Under the pieces are notes generated by a model that saw only the letters and a list, made by a program, of their open reading frames with translations, made no database searches and was not told the origin of the DNA. Positions 46,231-56,889 of a stretch of DNA of 64,000 bases are shown here, one piece after another; positions within the stretch are counted from its first letter, which is position 1, and each line of letters begins with the position of its first letter. Source of the DNA: Methylobacter luteus IMV-B-3098. Lineage in GTDB: Bacteria; Pseudomonadota; Gammaproteobacteria; Methylococcales; Methylomonadaceae. The DNA lies in NCBI RefSeq assembly GCF_000427625.1, contig NZ_KE386569.1, positions 3,170,674 to 3,234,673 on the forward strand, in the 5' to 3' direction. The position numbers were made by a program, and so were the translations under genes.

Positions 46231-47178
46231 GTGGTAAAACGTTTTTTTCTTGTGTTGCTTTTATCAACAAGAACGGTTTTTGCGGCAGATCTTGAACTGA
46301 ATGCTCGGCAGGCATTAACAAAAATGACTCACGCCATGCGAGCCCTAAATTATCAAGGTACTGTTGCGTTTTTAAGAAACGGCAAGCTGGAGACCATGAA
46401 ATATTTTCATGCAGCCGAAAAAGGTATTGAGCAAGAACGCCTGTTATCACTAAATTCCCCGCTACGCGAAATTATCAGGGATGCTGATAAAGTCAGTTGT
46501 TTATTCAAGTCCACCCAACAAGTTGTGGTTGACCATCGACCCGTAGGACGCTCTTTCTTAATCGATTTGCCTCAAAACTTAGATGAGATGAGCGCTGTTT
46601 ACGATTTCAAAGTTGTCGGCGAGGAAAATGTGGCTATGTTGCCGACCCATGTTATTACCATTCAGCCTAAAGATGATTTTAGGTATGTCAGAAAAATATG
46701 GATAGAACAGCAGCAGTTTTTGCCGCTTAAAGTAGCCGTATATGATCTGTCAGGCACGGTTTTGGAACAGGTTGTTTTTACGGATTTGGAGGTTAAAGAA
46801 ACATTGCCCTTTGTCGAGGCCAAGTTCGGAGAAACAACGGGAGCCGTGAAGCATATCCATCAATTACAGGCTCAGGCATCGAATCAAGCGGCTTTTATTG
46901 TAAATAATCTGCCACTTGGTTTCGAAGAAATATTTTTTACTCGCCGACCTATGCATAATTCTAATCAGCCGGTTGACCATCTGCTATTAAGTGACGGTTT
47001 TGCTGCGGTTTCAGTTTATATGGAAAATAAAAATACAGCTATGCAGCAAGGACTGCAGTCGGTAGGCGCAGTGAATTCTTTTAGCCGGACAATAGATGAT
47101 TGGCAGCTTACGGTAATGGGCGAGGTGCCGGCAAAAACAGTTAAATTTATTGCCGAGGGTATTAAGCTGCGGCATTAG
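46231..47178 (+). CDS. rseB: Periplasmic sigma-E regulator RseB
   Basis: The 315-residue protein has a signal peptide (RFFLVLLLSTRTVFA). The MucB/RseB fold follows: LTKMTHAMRALNYQGTVAF, DDFRYVRKIWIEQQQFLPLK and the C-terminal domain with HLLLSDGFAAVSVYME and VMGEVPAKTVKFIAEGI. RseB shields RseA from DegS and senses mislocalised lipids or lipoproteins. The start is a GTG. The gene ends the rpoE operon proper; no rseC follows. Confidence 0.92.
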   Translation: MVKRFFLVLLLSTRTVFAADLELNARQALTKMTHAMRALNYQGTVAFLRNGKLETMKYFHAAEKGIEQERLLSLNSPLREIIRDADKVSCLFKSTQQVVVDHRPVGRSFLIDLPQNLDEMSAVYDFKVVGEENVAMLPTHVITIQPKDDFRYVRKIWIEQQQFLPLKVAVYDLSGTVLEQVVFTDLEVKETLPFVEAKFGETTGAVKHIHQLQAQASNQAAFIVNNLPLGFEEIFFTRRPMHNSNQPVDHLLLSDGFAAVSVYMENKNTAMQQGLQSVGAVNSFSRTIDDWQLTVMGEVPAKTVKFIAEGIKLRH

Positions 47179-47650
47179 AAGATTAATAAATTATGGTTGT
47201 ATGACAACGATAAATGGCAACCATGTTCTGAATATCATCGATATTTTCATGTCCATAAATAGAACGGCATCCTGCGGCGATCTATAAGTCCGATATTCAT
47301 TTAGTTGCTCCGGAACATATTTTAAGAAATCTGCATGACGCTCGTTTCTTCATTCGTCAATGAAGCAGGAGTCTATGCGGCTGCGGAATAAATGGGGCGG
47401 AGAGATGTTGTGATTAAAATCTCAGTAAATAATATTCTGGCTTTACTTTATTTGCATATATCCGATAGCTAGGCAATTTTAATACTCGCTTTGTAAGTTC
47501 GAATGCAAGCGTGCGGCAGACTTCCCCTTCTCTCGTTGACACAACTGATTTTAATAGATGCAAGGTCTTTGTTAATGAAGTATTTTGTAAAAGTTATTGG
47601 TTTCTTAAATTATAAGTTATTCATTATTAATGATTGGAAATGGAGTTTTT
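47179..47650. other. Gap between rseB and degP
   Basis: About 470 bases without a confident gene; no rseC is seen where it often lies. The right half is A+T-rich and probably contains a separate degP promoter. A GGAACAT at 47312-47318 resembles a sigma-E -35 box, but no TCTGA follows at the right distance. Confidence 0.35.
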
Positions 47651-49051
47651 ATGCTCAATAAGCTTATATGGTCTTTTTTTCTGGTTCTTCTGTGTAATCA
47701 AAATGCTTTTGCGCAATTACCGGATTTTACTGAGATGGTAAAAAGAAATGGTGTGGCTGTGGTTAATATCAGTACCACTCAGAAAGCGCCTCCGGAAGCA
47801 GATGATCTGGCGCAAGAGCCACAATTACCTGAAGGTATTCCTCCCGAGATGGAGGAGCTGTTCAAACATTTTTTCAATGGTCAGGGAGGTGGATATATAC
47901 CGAGAGAGACTAAGTCTTTAGGGTCGGGCTTTATTATTTCCCAAGACGGTTATGTGTTAACCAATCATCATGTAGTGAAGGATGCGGATGAGATCGTAGT
48001 TAAGTTGTCTGACCGTCGTGAATTACTGGCTAAGCTGATAGGTTCCGATGCGCGTACCGATGTTGCCGTATTGAAAGTTGATGCTACTGATTTACCGGTG
48101 GTTGATATTGGTAATCCCAATCAATTGCAGGTTGGCGAATGGGTTTTAGCCATCGGTTCGCCTTTCGGATTCGAGCAGTCAGTGACAGCCGGCATTGTCA
48201 GCGCAAAAGGCCGCAGTTTGCCTGGGGGCAATTATGTGCCGTTCATACAAACGGACGTGGCGATCAACCCGGGAAATTCCGGCGGTCCGTTGTTCAATAT
48301 GGATGGCAAAGTTGTTGGTATCAATTCACAGATTTATAGCCGTACCGGTGGTTTCATGGGGCTCTCATTCGCCATTCCAATGGACATCGTTATGAATGTT
48401 GTCGATCAGATAAAATCCAGCGGTAAAGTTGCTCGTGGCTGGTTGGGCGTGCAGATTCAGGATGTGACCCGTGAATTGGCCGAATCATTTGGTATGAAAA
48501 AAACTCAGGGAGCTTTGGTATCCAAGATAATTGCTGGCAGCCCTTCAGAGAAAGCCGGTATACAGATTGGCGATATTATCACGGAGTTTAACGGCCAGCA
48601 GATTGAAACTTCCGGTGAATTACCGCCTATGGTAGGCATGACGCCTATTGGTGATAAGGCAACAGTTAAAATCATTCGGCAAGGTGAGACTAAAACGTTG
48701 ACTGTGACAGTCGGGCTTTTACCGGAAGAAGTTGAAAAAGTAGACGAAGCTAAAGTGGAAGCGAAACCTGACAATCGTTTAGGTATTAATGTTACAGATT
48801 TGACCAATGAGCAAAGAGAGCAGCTGCAGGTTATTCAAAACGGTGTCCTAGTGCAAAATATCGCAAAAGGTCCTGGCAGGGATGCAGGCATCCAGCGTGG
48901 TGATGTGATTTTACGAATTCAGAATAATATCATTCGTGATGTGGCTGATTTTGATAAAATAGTCAAAAATCTTCCGGTCGGCAAATCAATCGCTGTTCTG
49001 ATTCAGCGTCAAGGCAGTCCGGTCTTTTTGGCACTTAAAATAGAAAAATAA
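47651..49051 (+). CDS. degP: Periplasmic serine protease DegP/MucD
   Basis: The 466-residue protein has a signal peptide ending near NAFA and a trypsin-like domain. The triad is His in LTNHHVV, Asp in ARTDVAVLK and Ser in NPGNSGGPL. Two PDZ domains follow (GWLGVQIQDV and RLGINVTDL). It degrades or refolds damaged envelope proteins. In pseudomonads the homologue mucD is the last gene of the algU operon, as here. The chosen ATG follows TGGAG; an upstream in-frame start at 47630 is unlikely. Confidence 0.95.
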   Translation: MLNKLIWSFFLVLLCNQNAFAQLPDFTEMVKRNGVAVVNISTTQKAPPEADDLAQEPQLPEGIPPEMEELFKHFFNGQGGGYIPRETKSLGSGFIISQDGYVLTNHHVVKDADEIVVKLSDRRELLAKLIGSDARTDVAVLKVDATDLPVVDIGNPNQLQVGEWVLAIGSPFGFEQSVTAGIVSAKGRSLPGGNYVPFIQTDVAINPGNSGGPLFNMDGKVVGINSQIYSRTGGFMGLSFAIPMDIVMNVVDQIKSSGKVARGWLGVQIQDVTRELAESFGMKKTQGALVSKIIAGSPSEKAGIQIGDIITEFNGQQIETSGELPPMVGMTPIGDKATVKIIRQGETKTLTVTVGLLPEEVEKVDEAKVEAKPDNRLGINVTDLTNEQREQLQVIQNGVLVQNIAKGPGRDAGIQRGDVILRIQNNIIRDVADFDKIVKNLPVGKSIAVLIQRQGSPVFLALKIEK

Positions 49052-49054
49052 CAC

Positions 49055-50854
49055 GTGGATTTAAAGCATATAAGAAACTTTTCCATTATTGCGCATATTG
49101 ATCATGGTAAATCGACACTTGCGGATCGCTTCATTCAGATATGTGGAGGCCTTACTAACAGGGAGATGTCAGCGCAAGTGCTCGATTCTATGGATATTGA
49201 GAAGGAACGTGGGATTACCATTAAAGCGCAGAGTGTTACGCTCGACTTTAAAGCGAAAGATGGTGAAACGTATCAGCTTAACTTCATTGATACGCCAGGG
49301 CATGTTGATTTTTCCTATGAAGTCTCCAGGTCACTAGCTGCTTGCGAAGGTGCGCTGTTGGTTGTTGATGCGGCACAGGGCGTTGAAGCCCAGAGCGTTG
49401 CCAACTGTTATACGGCGATAGAACAGGGACTGGAAGTGCTCCCTGTTCTGAACAAGATAGATTTGCCTTCCGCCGAGCCTGAGCGGGTAATCACGGAAAT
49501 AGAGGATGTTATTGGTATCCCGGCCGATGACGCGCCAAAGATCAGCGCTAAAACAGGCTTGGGTGTGGGGGAAGTCCTCGAGCAATTGGTGGCTAAAATT
49601 CCTGCTCCTGAAGGTAATCCGGATGGCCCTCTGCAGGCTCTGATTATTGACTCCTGGTTTGACAGTTATCTGGGCGTGGTGTCTTTGGTCAGAATCGTTC
49701 ATGGCAGTATTCGAAGAAAGCAGAAGATCACTATCATGTCGACCGGCAAGTCCTTTATCGTCGAAAAAGTCGGTGTGTTTACGCCCAAACGTTTCGAAAA
49801 AGAACTTTTAAATACCGGTGAGGTAGGTTTTGTTGTTGCAGGCATCAAAGACATTTTCGGGGCGCCGGTCGGCGATACGATCACCTGGGCCGATAAGCCT
49901 GCGACTGAACAGTTGACAGGCTTTCAGCGCGTTCAACCGCGAGTTTTTGCAGGCCTCTATCCGGTCAGTTCCGATCATTACGAAGATCTGCGCGAAGCAC
50001 TGACTAAATTGAATTTGAATGATGCAGCGTTGCAGTTTGAACCGGAAACATCACAAGCGTTAGGTTTCGGTTTTCGCTGCGGGTTTCTTGGCATGCTCCA
50101 TATGGAAATTGTACAGGAGCGTCTGGAAAGGGAATACGATGTCGATCTGATTACTACAGCGCCTACCGTGGTTTATGAGGTTGTTACTCATGGTGGGCAA
50201 GTTCTCATGGTCGATAATCCGGCTAAATTGCCTGATATCGGAACCATTAAGGAAATCAGGGAGCCGATTATTCGAGCCAATATTCTGGTTCCGCAAGATT
50301 ATCTCGGCGCCGTCATCACATTATGTATAGAAAAGCGCGGCGTACAAAAAGATATGCAATATGTCGGCAGGCAGGTATCCATACATTATGAGATGCCGCT
50401 GAGTGAAGTTGTGCTGGATTTCTTCGATCGTCTGAAGTCAGTGAGCAGAGGGTTTGCCTCGTTTGATTATGAATTTTTACGCTTTCAGGAAGCCGCACTG
50501 GTTAAGCTGGATGTACTGATTAACGCGGATAAGGTCGATGCCTTGTCGATCATAGTTCATCGCGATCAAAGCCAGAACCGAGGGCGCGATCTGGTCGAAA
50601 AAATGAAAGACCTGATTCCGCGGCAGATGTATGAAGTTGCGATACAGGCTGCCATCGGTTCCAAAATTATCGCCAGATCGACCGTTAAAGCCATGCGAAA
50701 AAATGTCACGGCCAAATGTTATGGCGGCGACATTACTCGTAAGAAAAAACTGTTGGAAAAACAAAAAGCAGGTAAGAAACGGATGAAACAGGTGGGCAAT
50801 ATTGAGATTCCTCAAGAGGCATTCCTGGCTGTTTTGCAGCTCAACAAAGAATAA
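49055..50854 (+). CDS. lepA: Elongation factor 4 (LepA)
   Basis: The 599-residue translational GTPase has G1 [14 protein letters not shown], the DTPGH motif in [15 protein letters not shown] and NKIDLP. The LepA-specific C-terminal domain is rich in Arg and Lys ([20 protein letters not shown]). It acts on stalled or mis-set ribosomes. The start is a GTG three bases after degP. The lepA-lepB-rnc-era order is conserved in gammaproteobacteria. Confidence 0.97.
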   Translation: MDLKHIRNFSIIAHIDHGKSTLADRFIQICGGLTNREMSAQVLDSMDIEKERGITIKAQSVTLDFKAKDGETYQLNFIDTPGHVDFSYEVSRSLAACEGALLVVDAAQGVEAQSVANCYTAIEQGLEVLPVLNKIDLPSAEPERVITEIEDVIGIPADDAPKISAKTGLGVGEVLEQLVAKIPAPEGNPDGPLQALIIDSWFDSYLGVVSLVRIVHGSIRRKQKITIMSTGKSFIVEKVGVFTPKRFEKELLNTGEVGFVVAGIKDIFGAPVGDTITWADKPATEQLTGFQRVQPRVFAGLYPVSSDHYEDLREALTKLNLNDAALQFEPETSQALGFGFRCGFLGMLHMEIVQERLEREYDVDLITTAPTVVYEVVTHGGQVLMVDNPAKLPDIGTIKEIREPIIRANILVPQDYLGAVITLCIEKRGVQKDMQYVGRQVSIHYEMPLSEVVLDFFDRLKSVSRGFASFDYEFLRFQEAALVKLDVLINADKVDALSIIVHRDQSQNRGRDLVEKMKDLIPRQMYEVAIQAAIGSKIIARSTVKAMRKNVTAKCYGGDITRKKKLLEKQKAGKKRMKQVGNIEIPQEAFLAVLQLNKE

Positions 50855-50887
50855 CTCAAAATTTTCACCTTCATTACACACTATATT

Positions 50888-51664
50888 ATGGACTTTGATT
50901 TTTCCTTCTTTCTTTTGATCGCCACTGTTATTACTGGTGTAATCTGGGGTGGTTACCTGTTAATGCGCAAACCCGACGCAGGTATTTTCGTCGACAAAAA
51001 AGAGCCTTTAATTGTAGAGTATGCGCGTTCTTTTTTTCCTATCGTACTGATCGTTTTGTTGCTTCGCTCATTTTTGGCCGAGCCTTTTCGTATTCCTTCA
51101 GGCTCCATGATGCCGACATTGCTGATCGGTGATTTTATACTGGTCAATAAGTTCACTTACGGTATACGCCTGCCAGTTATAAATAAAAAAATCATTGAAC
51201 TGAATGAGCCACAGCGGGGCGATATCGTCGTGTTCCGCTATCCTAAAGATCCTTCCGTTGATTATATAAAGCGCGTGGTGGGCTTGCCGGGAGACAAAGT
51301 TGCTTATTACAATAAAAAACTATATATCAACGACGTGCCTGTTAATCAGGTTCCATTAGGAGCTTATCAGGGTATAGGCCAAGGCCAGGAAATGACTGGA
51401 GCTGAACACCGGATAGAAGATTTGACCGGCATCGAACACAGCATTCTGATCAGAAACGGATCACCTACGGTTGAAGGTGTTTTTGTCGTGCCGGCAGGAA
51501 GCTATTTTGTGATGGGCGATAACCGGGATAACAGTAATGACAGCCGCTATTGGGGCGTCGTTCCTGAAGAGAATCTGGTGGGCAAGGCATTTTTTATCTG
51601 GATGAGCTGGGATTGGCAGCATAAAGGCGTAGGCCTCGATCGTATTGGCACCGTGCTGAAATAA
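50888..51664 (+). CDS. lepB: Signal peptidase I LepB
   Basis: The 258-residue inner-membrane protease has two N-terminal helices, the catalytic Ser in PSGSMMPTLLIGD and the catalytic Lys in DYIKRVVGLPGDK. The late box GDNRDNSNDSRYWG is also present. It removes signal peptides from exported proteins. It sits directly between lepA and a small DUF4845 gene. Confidence 0.97.
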   Translation: MDFDFSFFLLIATVITGVIWGGYLLMRKPDAGIFVDKKEPLIVEYARSFFPIVLIVLLLRSFLAEPFRIPSGSMMPTLLIGDFILVNKFTYGIRLPVINKKIIELNEPQRGDIVVFRYPKDPSVDYIKRVVGLPGDKVAYYNKKLYINDVPVNQVPLGAYQGIGQGQEMTGAEHRIEDLTGIEHSILIRNGSPTVEGVFVVPAGSYFVMGDNRDNSNDSRYWGVVPEENLVGKAFFIWMSWDWQHKGVGLDRIGTVLK

Positions 51665-51707
51665 ACTACACTTATGTAGGTATTTATTTAAATTGTTCGG
51701 AGGAAAT

Positions 51708-52085
51708 ATGAATTTATCGCCTAAACGCCAGCAAGGGCTCACTTTGATCTCAATAGCTTTTATTCTGGGACTGATCGCTTTCTTTGTTTTATTGGTGTTG
51801 AAAATTGCACCGATATACATAGATCACAGCAAAGTCGTTAATGCATTGGCCGCCCTTGAAGAGACTGTTGACATTCAAACCAAAAGCGAACAAGAAGCCA
51901 GATCCATTCTTAATAAACGCTTCACTATGAATTATGTCTATGATGTGACCAAGGATGATATAAAGGTCACCAAGCGTGGCAATTATATAAAAGTGGAAAT
52001 TGAATACGAGACTGTGGTGAAAATTTTCGGTAACCTCAGTGTGTTAGCCGAATTCTATGATTTTATTGAGGTTGGTCAGGAGTGA
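51708..52085 (+). CDS. DUF4845 domain protein
   Basis: The 125-residue protein starts MNLSPKRQQGLTLISIAFIL, with one N-terminal helix resembling a type IV pilin leader (QQGLTLI). The rest is a periplasmic domain with YDVTKDDIKVTKRGNYIKV. This is the DUF4845 family found between lepB and rnc in many gammaproteobacteria. Function unknown. GGAGGA lies five bases before the ATG at 51708, deciding the start. Its end overlaps the rnc GTG start. Confidence 0.9.
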   Translation: MNLSPKRQQGLTLISIAFILGLIAFFVLLVLKIAPIYIDHSKVVNALAALEETVDIQTKSEQEARSILNKRFTMNYVYDVTKDDIKVTKRGNYIKVEIEYETVVKIFGNLSVLAEFYDFIEVGQE

Positions 52086-52765
52086 TAAGAAAGCCTACCG
52101 TATTATGTAAAAAGCTTGGATTGGTATTTAACAATCCACAGCTTTTTACCAGGGCTTTAACCCATCGAAGTGCAGGCGCTCATAATAACGAGCGTTTGGA
52201 GTTTTTAGGTGATTCAATATTGGGTTTTGTCATTGCCCAGAAGTTGTACGATTTATTTCCTGATGCCAGCGAAGGCGTGTTAAGCCGGTTGAGAGCCAGC
52301 CTGGTCAATCAAAGTTCATTGGCGGACTTGGCCAGAAAACATCAAGTCGGCGACTATTTGCTGCTGGGTTCAGGGGAACTAAAGAGTGGTGGTTTCCGCC
52401 GGGATTCCATTTTATCCGATGCTTTGGAAGCTATTATGGGCGCATTGTTCATAGATCAGGGCATAGAAAGTTGTCAGCGGTGGATATTGGAGTTATTCGC
52501 GGAGAAACTGGCGAACTTATCTTTGAATAACTGGCAGAAAGATCCTAAAACCCAATTGCAGGAGTTGATGCAGTCAAAGAAAATGGAATTGCCCGAATAT
52601 ATTTTAATGACTACGTCCGGACTCGCGCATGAGCAAACGTTTAAAGTCAAATGCACAATCTCTCTGATATCCGAAACTTGCATCGGTACAGGGATTTCCC
52701 GAAAAAGAGCAGAACAGGCGGCGGCTGAACAAATGCTCAAATTACTGAGTGAAAACAATAAATGA
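52082..52765 (+). CDS. rnc: Ribonuclease III
   Basis: The 227-residue enzyme has the signature NNERLEFLGDSILGFVIA and the second acidic cluster SDALEAIMGALFID. The C-terminal double-stranded RNA-binding domain begins around DPKTQLQELMQSKKM. It processes rRNA precursors and other duplex RNA. The GTG start overlaps the DUF4845 stop, and its stop overlaps the era start. Confidence 0.96.
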   Translation: MIRKPTVLCKKLGLVFNNPQLFTRALTHRSAGAHNNERLEFLGDSILGFVIAQKLYDLFPDASEGVLSRLRASLVNQSSLADLARKHQVGDYLLLGSGELKSGGFRRDSILSDALEAIMGALFIDQGIESCQRWILELFAEKLANLSLNNWQKDPKTQLQELMQSKKMELPEYILMTTSGLAHEQTFKVKCTISLISETCIGTGISRKRAEQAAAEQMLKLLSENNK

Positions 52766-53643
52766 ATTGCGGTTACGTAGCGCTGATCGGGCGCCCCAAT
52801 GTCGGTAAATCCACATTGATGAACCATTTGCTGAAACAAAAAATCAGCATCACATCCCGTAAGCCACAAACTACCCGGCATCGAATTCTCGGCATCAATA
52901 CGACAGAGGCAGGTCAGGCTATCTATATGGATACGCCGGGCATGCACGACAGTGAAAAGAGAGCACTGAACCGTTATTTGAACAGGACGGCCGATACGAC
53001 TCTCCTGGGAGTCGATGTGGTTGTCTGGCTGATCGACGGTTTATCCTGGCATGAGTACGATGAAGTTATCTTCAAAAAACTGGAGCAGGCCGGTTTGCCG
53101 GTTATTTTAGCCGTCAATAAAGTCGACAAAGTCAAAGACAAGGACGCGATTCTGGCTTTCTTTGCCGAAGCGCAGCACCGGTTTCCGTTTGAGCATTTGA
53201 TTCCCATCTCTGCATTGAAAGGCACTAACCTTGATCAGCTTGAAAATGCGGTTATGCAACTGCTGCCCGAGGGGGAGTTGATTTATCCTGAAGACCAGAT
53301 CACAGACCGCCCCGAGCGTTTTCTATGCGCGGAAATCGTCAGGGAAAAGCTGACCCGAAGATTGGGTGACGAGCTGCCCTATGCATTGACGGTCGAGATT
53401 GAGCGTTATGAAGAGAAGCCTGAGATTACCAAGATCTACGCCATCATTTGGGTGGAGCGGCCGACCCAGAAAAATATCGTTATTGGCAAGGAAGGTGAAA
53501 TGTTGAAGAAAGTTGGTACGGATGCCCGGCACGATATCGAGAAATTGATTGGCCAGAAAGTTTATTTGCAGCTTTGGGCTAAGGTTAAAAAAGGTTGGTC
53601 GGATAATGAGCGCGCGCTGCAAAATTTAGGGTTTAATGACTGA
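52762..53643 (+). CDS. era: GTPase Era
   Basis: The 293-residue GTPase has G1 GRPNVGKSTLMNHLL, a switch element SRKPQTTRHRI, G3 DTPGMH and G4 NKVDKVKD. A C-terminal KH domain includes NIVIGKEGEMLKKVG. Era binds the 3' end of 16S rRNA during 30S assembly. It overlaps rnc by four bases and recO by eight. Confidence 0.97.
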   Translation: MNCGYVALIGRPNVGKSTLMNHLLKQKISITSRKPQTTRHRILGINTTEAGQAIYMDTPGMHDSEKRALNRYLNRTADTTLLGVDVVVWLIDGLSWHEYDEVIFKKLEQAGLPVILAVNKVDKVKDKDAILAFFAEAQHRFPFEHLIPISALKGTNLDQLENAVMQLLPEGELIYPEDQITDRPERFLCAEIVREKLTRRLGDELPYALTVEIERYEEKPEITKIYAIIWVERPTQKNIVIGKEGEMLKKVGTDARHDIEKLIGQKVYLQLWAKVKKGWSDNERALQNLGFND

Positions 53644-54349
53644 ATCAGCGGTTTATCTACAACCTGCTTTTATTTTACAGCACTGCAAATACCGGGAAAC
53701 CAGCCTGATCATTGATGTGTTAACCAGAGATTTCGGCAGGCTTTCTCTGGTGGCAAAAGGCGTAAGAAAATCAAAGTCCAAAACTGCCGGGGTGTTGCAG
53801 CCTTTTATTCCGTTACTTATTTCCTATATCGGCAAGGCAGAGCTAAAAACGCTGACGAATGTTGAAATCGCTCAACCGTTAGTGCAACTGGAAGGGCTTG
53901 CTTTTTACTGCGGCTTTTACATTAATGAGCTGGCCACTCGCTTTCTGCATAGATTCGATCCGCACCCTGAAGTATTCGACGATTACGCAGCCTGTTTATT
54001 GCGCTTATCGAGCGGCGAGAACATAGAGGCAACATTGCGATTATTTGAATTAAATCTTATGGACCATGTCGGCTACGGGATGCAACTGGAACGTGATGTA
54101 AATGGCGCCCCGGTGAATCCGTTAAAGCATTACGTACTTGATGCGCAGCAGGGGGTAGTTGAATCCGTGGATGGACGCTTTTCCGGAAAGGTTCTGCTGG
54201 CGATAAAGTCCAGGGAGTTCGCCGATCCCTTGGTCTTAGTCGAAGCAAAAATACTGATGAGAACAGTCATAGATTCTCATCTACAGGGTAAGCCGCTTAA
54301 AAGCCGAGCGGTTATCAATAAAATATCAGGCATATTAAAAAATGAATAA
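53636..54349 (+). CDS. recO: DNA repair protein RecO
   Basis: The 237-residue protein has the RecO N-terminal OB fold ([20 protein letters not shown], then [16 protein letters not shown]) and the helical C-terminal part ending [16 protein letters not shown]. It loads RecA with RecR. Like many gammaproteobacterial RecO proteins it lacks the four-cysteine zinc finger. It overlaps era and pdxJ by eight bases each, indicating tight coupling. Confidence 0.92.
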   Translation: MTESAVYLQPAFILQHCKYRETSLIIDVLTRDFGRLSLVAKGVRKSKSKTAGVLQPFIPLLISYIGKAELKTLTNVEIAQPLVQLEGLAFYCGFYINELATRFLHRFDPHPEVFDDYAACLLRLSSGENIEATLRLFELNLMDHVGYGMQLERDVNGAPVNPLKHYVLDAQQGVVESVDGRFSGKVLLAIKSREFADPLVLVEAKILMRTVIDSHLQGKPLKSRAVINKISGILKNE

Positions 54350-55100
54350 GAACTTAATTTTATTAGGTGTCAATATCGACCATGTCGCTACCTTAAGGCA
54401 AGCGCGACGAACGATGTATCCGGAACCGGTTCAGGCCGCATTAATAGCGGAGCAGGCCGGCGCCGACGGGATTACCGCGCATTTGCGCGAGGATCGCCGC
54501 CATATTCAGGATAGGGATATTTTTTTGTTGAAAGACATGATTCATACCCGGCTGAATATGGAAATGGCGGTGACCGATGAGATGATCGGCATTGCGAGAC
54601 AAGTCAAACCTTATGCCTGTTGTCTCGTACCTGAAAAACGCGAAGAATTGACCACTGAAGGCGGCCTGGATGTGGCCGGCAATCTGTCTCGCATGCAATG
54701 GGCTTGTGAGCAATTGGCAGGGGTCGATGTCGAGGTATCTCTTTTCATTGATCCTGATGAAGCCCAGATTGACGCTGCCGTAAAAGCCAGGGCACCGGTT
54801 GTGGAATTACATACCGGGCGCTATGCCGAGGCTAAGAATTCTGTGCAGCACATCGACGAACTGGAGCGCATCAGGCGGGCCGCGAGATATGCGCATAGTG
54901 CGGGATTGCAAGTCAATGCCGGACATGGTCTGCATTTTCATAATGTTGAAGCGATATGCGCGATACCTGAACTGATTGAGCTGAATATCGGGCATTCGAT
55001 TATCGCTCAGGCAATATTCTCGGGCTTGTCCCAAACGGTTAGGGATTTGAAGCGAGTTATGAGAAATGCAAGGCTGGCGAGTCCTTATTGCGAAAAGTAA
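54342..55100 (+). CDS. pdxJ: Pyridoxine 5'-phosphate synthase PdxJ
   Basis: The 252-residue TIM-barrel enzyme has [17 protein letters not shown] at the start, [18 protein letters not shown] and [33 protein letters not shown] and [14 protein letters not shown] complete the set. It condenses 1-deoxyxylulose 5-phosphate with 3-amino-2-oxopropyl phosphate to form pyridoxine 5'-phosphate. It lies last in the conserved era-recO-pdxJ block and is followed without a gap by a phosphatase gene; acpS, the usual next gene, is absent. Confidence 0.96.
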   Translation: MNKNLILLGVNIDHVATLRQARRTMYPEPVQAALIAEQAGADGITAHLREDRRHIQDRDIFLLKDMIHTRLNMEMAVTDEMIGIARQVKPYACCLVPEKREELTTEGGLDVAGNLSRMQWACEQLAGVDVEVSLFIDPDEAQIDAAVKARAPVVELHTGRYAEAKNSVQHIDELERIRRAARYAHSAGLQVNAGHGLHFHNVEAICAIPELIELNIGHSIIAQAIFSGLSQTVRDLKRVMRNARLASPYCEK

Positions 55101-55835
55101 GTGAACCTGGAATTCTATCAATTAACTTCGGCAGGCGATCGAGAGATCAATCAGGATTTTATGGCGCATATCGTCAATGATTCTTATGCGCTGTTTATAG
55201 TCGCCGACGGTCTGGGAGGTCATTCTGCCGGAGAAAAAGCTTCCCGTTATTTTTGTCAAAGCATGCTGCGATTTGCTGAGGCTTACAGCAAGCTGATTGC
55301 ACGCAATCCATCCGCAATGATTTCGGTCTGGATAGCCGATGCTGTTAATGAAATGAAACGGTTATTCGGCCAAGATAGATCTGTTGAGCAAGCATGCACA
55401 ACGTGCGCCATTCTTTATATTAATAAGCGGTTTGTACTGACGGCCCATTGCGGTGATACGCGAATTTATAGAATAAATCCGCAACAGATTTTGTGGCATA
55501 CACAGGACCATTCAGTTATACAGCAACTGGTAAATCAAGGCGAGCTTTCAGAGGAGCAAATGGCGCGGCATCCCTGTCAGAATCAATTGACGCGCAGTAT
55601 AAGTGCGTTAAGAGCGCATGATGCGGAGATTTGCTTATATCCGGCCATGGAAAAAGGGGAAACTTTTATTCTATGCAGCGATGGTTTTTGGGGAAATATA
55701 AAACAACACGAGCTATTGCAACTGGCTCAGCCAGGCATTGGCAAAGCTGAATTGAGCAAGATGGTACGGTTAACGATACTGCGCGGGAATGGCAAAAGCG
55801 ATAATGTTACCGCGCAGTGGATAAGATGCTATTGA
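55101..55835 (+). CDS. PP2C-type serine/threonine phosphatase
   Basis: The 244-residue protein has the PP2C metal-binding motifs: Glu-Ile-Asn-Gln-Asp near the start (REINQDFMAHI), VADGLGGHSAGEKAS, AHCGDTRIYRI and ILCSDGFWGNI. The end reads GKSDNVTAQWIR, with the last metal Asp. It removes phosphate from Ser/Thr of unknown proteins. It begins with a GTG directly after the pdxJ stop, so it is translationally coupled to a housekeeping operon. No Hanks-type kinase is nearby. Confidence 0.88.
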   Translation: MNLEFYQLTSAGDREINQDFMAHIVNDSYALFIVADGLGGHSAGEKASRYFCQSMLRFAEAYSKLIARNPSAMISVWIADAVNEMKRLFGQDRSVEQACTTCAILYINKRFVLTAHCGDTRIYRINPQQILWHTQDHSVIQQLVNQGELSEEQMARHPCQNQLTRSISALRAHDAEICLYPAMEKGETFILCSDGFWGNIKQHELLQLAQPGIGKAELSKMVRLTILRGNGKSDNVTAQWIRCY

Positions 55836-55923
55836 TGAAGCCAGGATTGAAAACTAAGCGGTATTAAACAGAGTCGGCGCATTTCGTCTGTAGCGATTCT
55901 CATCGAAATTATGCAGATTTGTT

Positions 55924-56880
55924 TTAGTGTGAGGCATAACCATGCTTTTGCATGCGGTAGAGCAGTGTATCTCTGGAAATGCCCAGCAATTTTGCCGATT
56001 TGCTGCGGTTGCCTTGAGTTCGGCTTAGTGCCTGATGGATCAAGTCGGCTTCCAAGGCATCCAGTTGCAGGCCAACTTCAGGCAGCGTGAACGGAGTGGC
56101 TTTGGCATTGCGGCTATAGACGCTAAATTCATGCGGCAGATTTTCCGGTTCGATAGTCTTGCCGGCCAATAAAATGCTGAGTCTTTCGCATAAGTTACGC
56201 AGTTCACGGATATTGCCGGGCCACTGGTAACCTTTCAGAATTTTCAATGCCTGCTTGCTGAATTTGGGCGCTGTTATATAGTGTATGTCTGCGAAAAAAG
56301 TCAGAAAATGCTTTATGAGATGCTCAATATCCTCGGTACGTTGTGCCAGCGGAGGCAATTCCAGAGGCACGACATTTAACCGGAAGTACAAATCCTGTCT
56401 AAACTCGCCGGCATCGATCTGTTTGTTCAGGTCGGCATTGGTCGCCGCAATAACGCGGACATCGACTTTATACGGTTTAATATCACCGACCGACAGGCAT
56501 TCTCCAGACTCCAGAAAACGCAACAGTTTAGCTTGAATGGAGACGGGTAATGAATTGATTTCATCAAGAAACAAGGTGCCGCCATCAGCGACCTGAAACA
56601 GGCCTTGCTTGTTGGCGGTGGCACCCGTAAACGAGCCTTTTTTATGGCCGAATAATTCCGATTCAATCAGGCTCTCGGGCAATGCGGCGCAATTCAATGT
56701 AATAAAGGCTTTGCTGGCGCGAGGACTGGATTTTTGGATCGCGGTGGCCAACACTTCCTTGCCTGTGCCGGTTTCACCTTTAATTAATACCGTTACATCA
56801 GTGGCAGCAACCATTTTGGCGCTGCGAATTAAAGAATCTAATGCAGGAGATTGCCCAATGATAGAATTAAAATGACCCAT
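55924..56880 (-). CDS. Sigma-54-dependent activator lacking a receiver domain
   Basis: The 318-residue protein consists of the AAA+ domain and a C-terminal Fis-type helix-turn-helix only. Walker A is GETGTGKE, the GAFTGA loop reads GSFTGA (KKGSFTGATANKQG), and Walker B is GGTLFLDEINSLP. The HTH includes QGNRSKSAKLLGISRDTLLY. Without an N-terminal sensor, activity may be controlled by level or a partner, as for PspF. It lies nine bases after a TauE/SafE-type gene and may regulate it or a distant pathway. Confidence 0.9.
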   Translation of the reverse strand: MGHFNSIIGQSPALDSLIRSAKMVAATDVTVLIKGETGTGKEVLATAIQKSSPRASKAFITLNCAALPESLIESELFGHKKGSFTGATANKQGLFQVADGGTLFLDEINSLPVSIQAKLLRFLESGECLSVGDIKPYKVDVRVIAATNADLNKQIDAGEFRQDLYFRLNVVPLELPPLAQRTEDIEHLIKHFLTFFADIHYITAPKFSKQALKILKGYQWPGNIRELRNLCERLSILLAGKTIEPENLPHEFSVYSRNAKATPFTLPEVGLQLDALEADLIHQALSRTQGNRSKSAKLLGISRDTLLYRMQKHGYASH

Positions 56881-56889
56881 AGTTGCCTC

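Noticed and set aside
47312-47340. Sigma-E promoter for degP
   Set aside because: GGAACAT is followed by TCTG after only 11 bases, too short for a sigma-E spacer.
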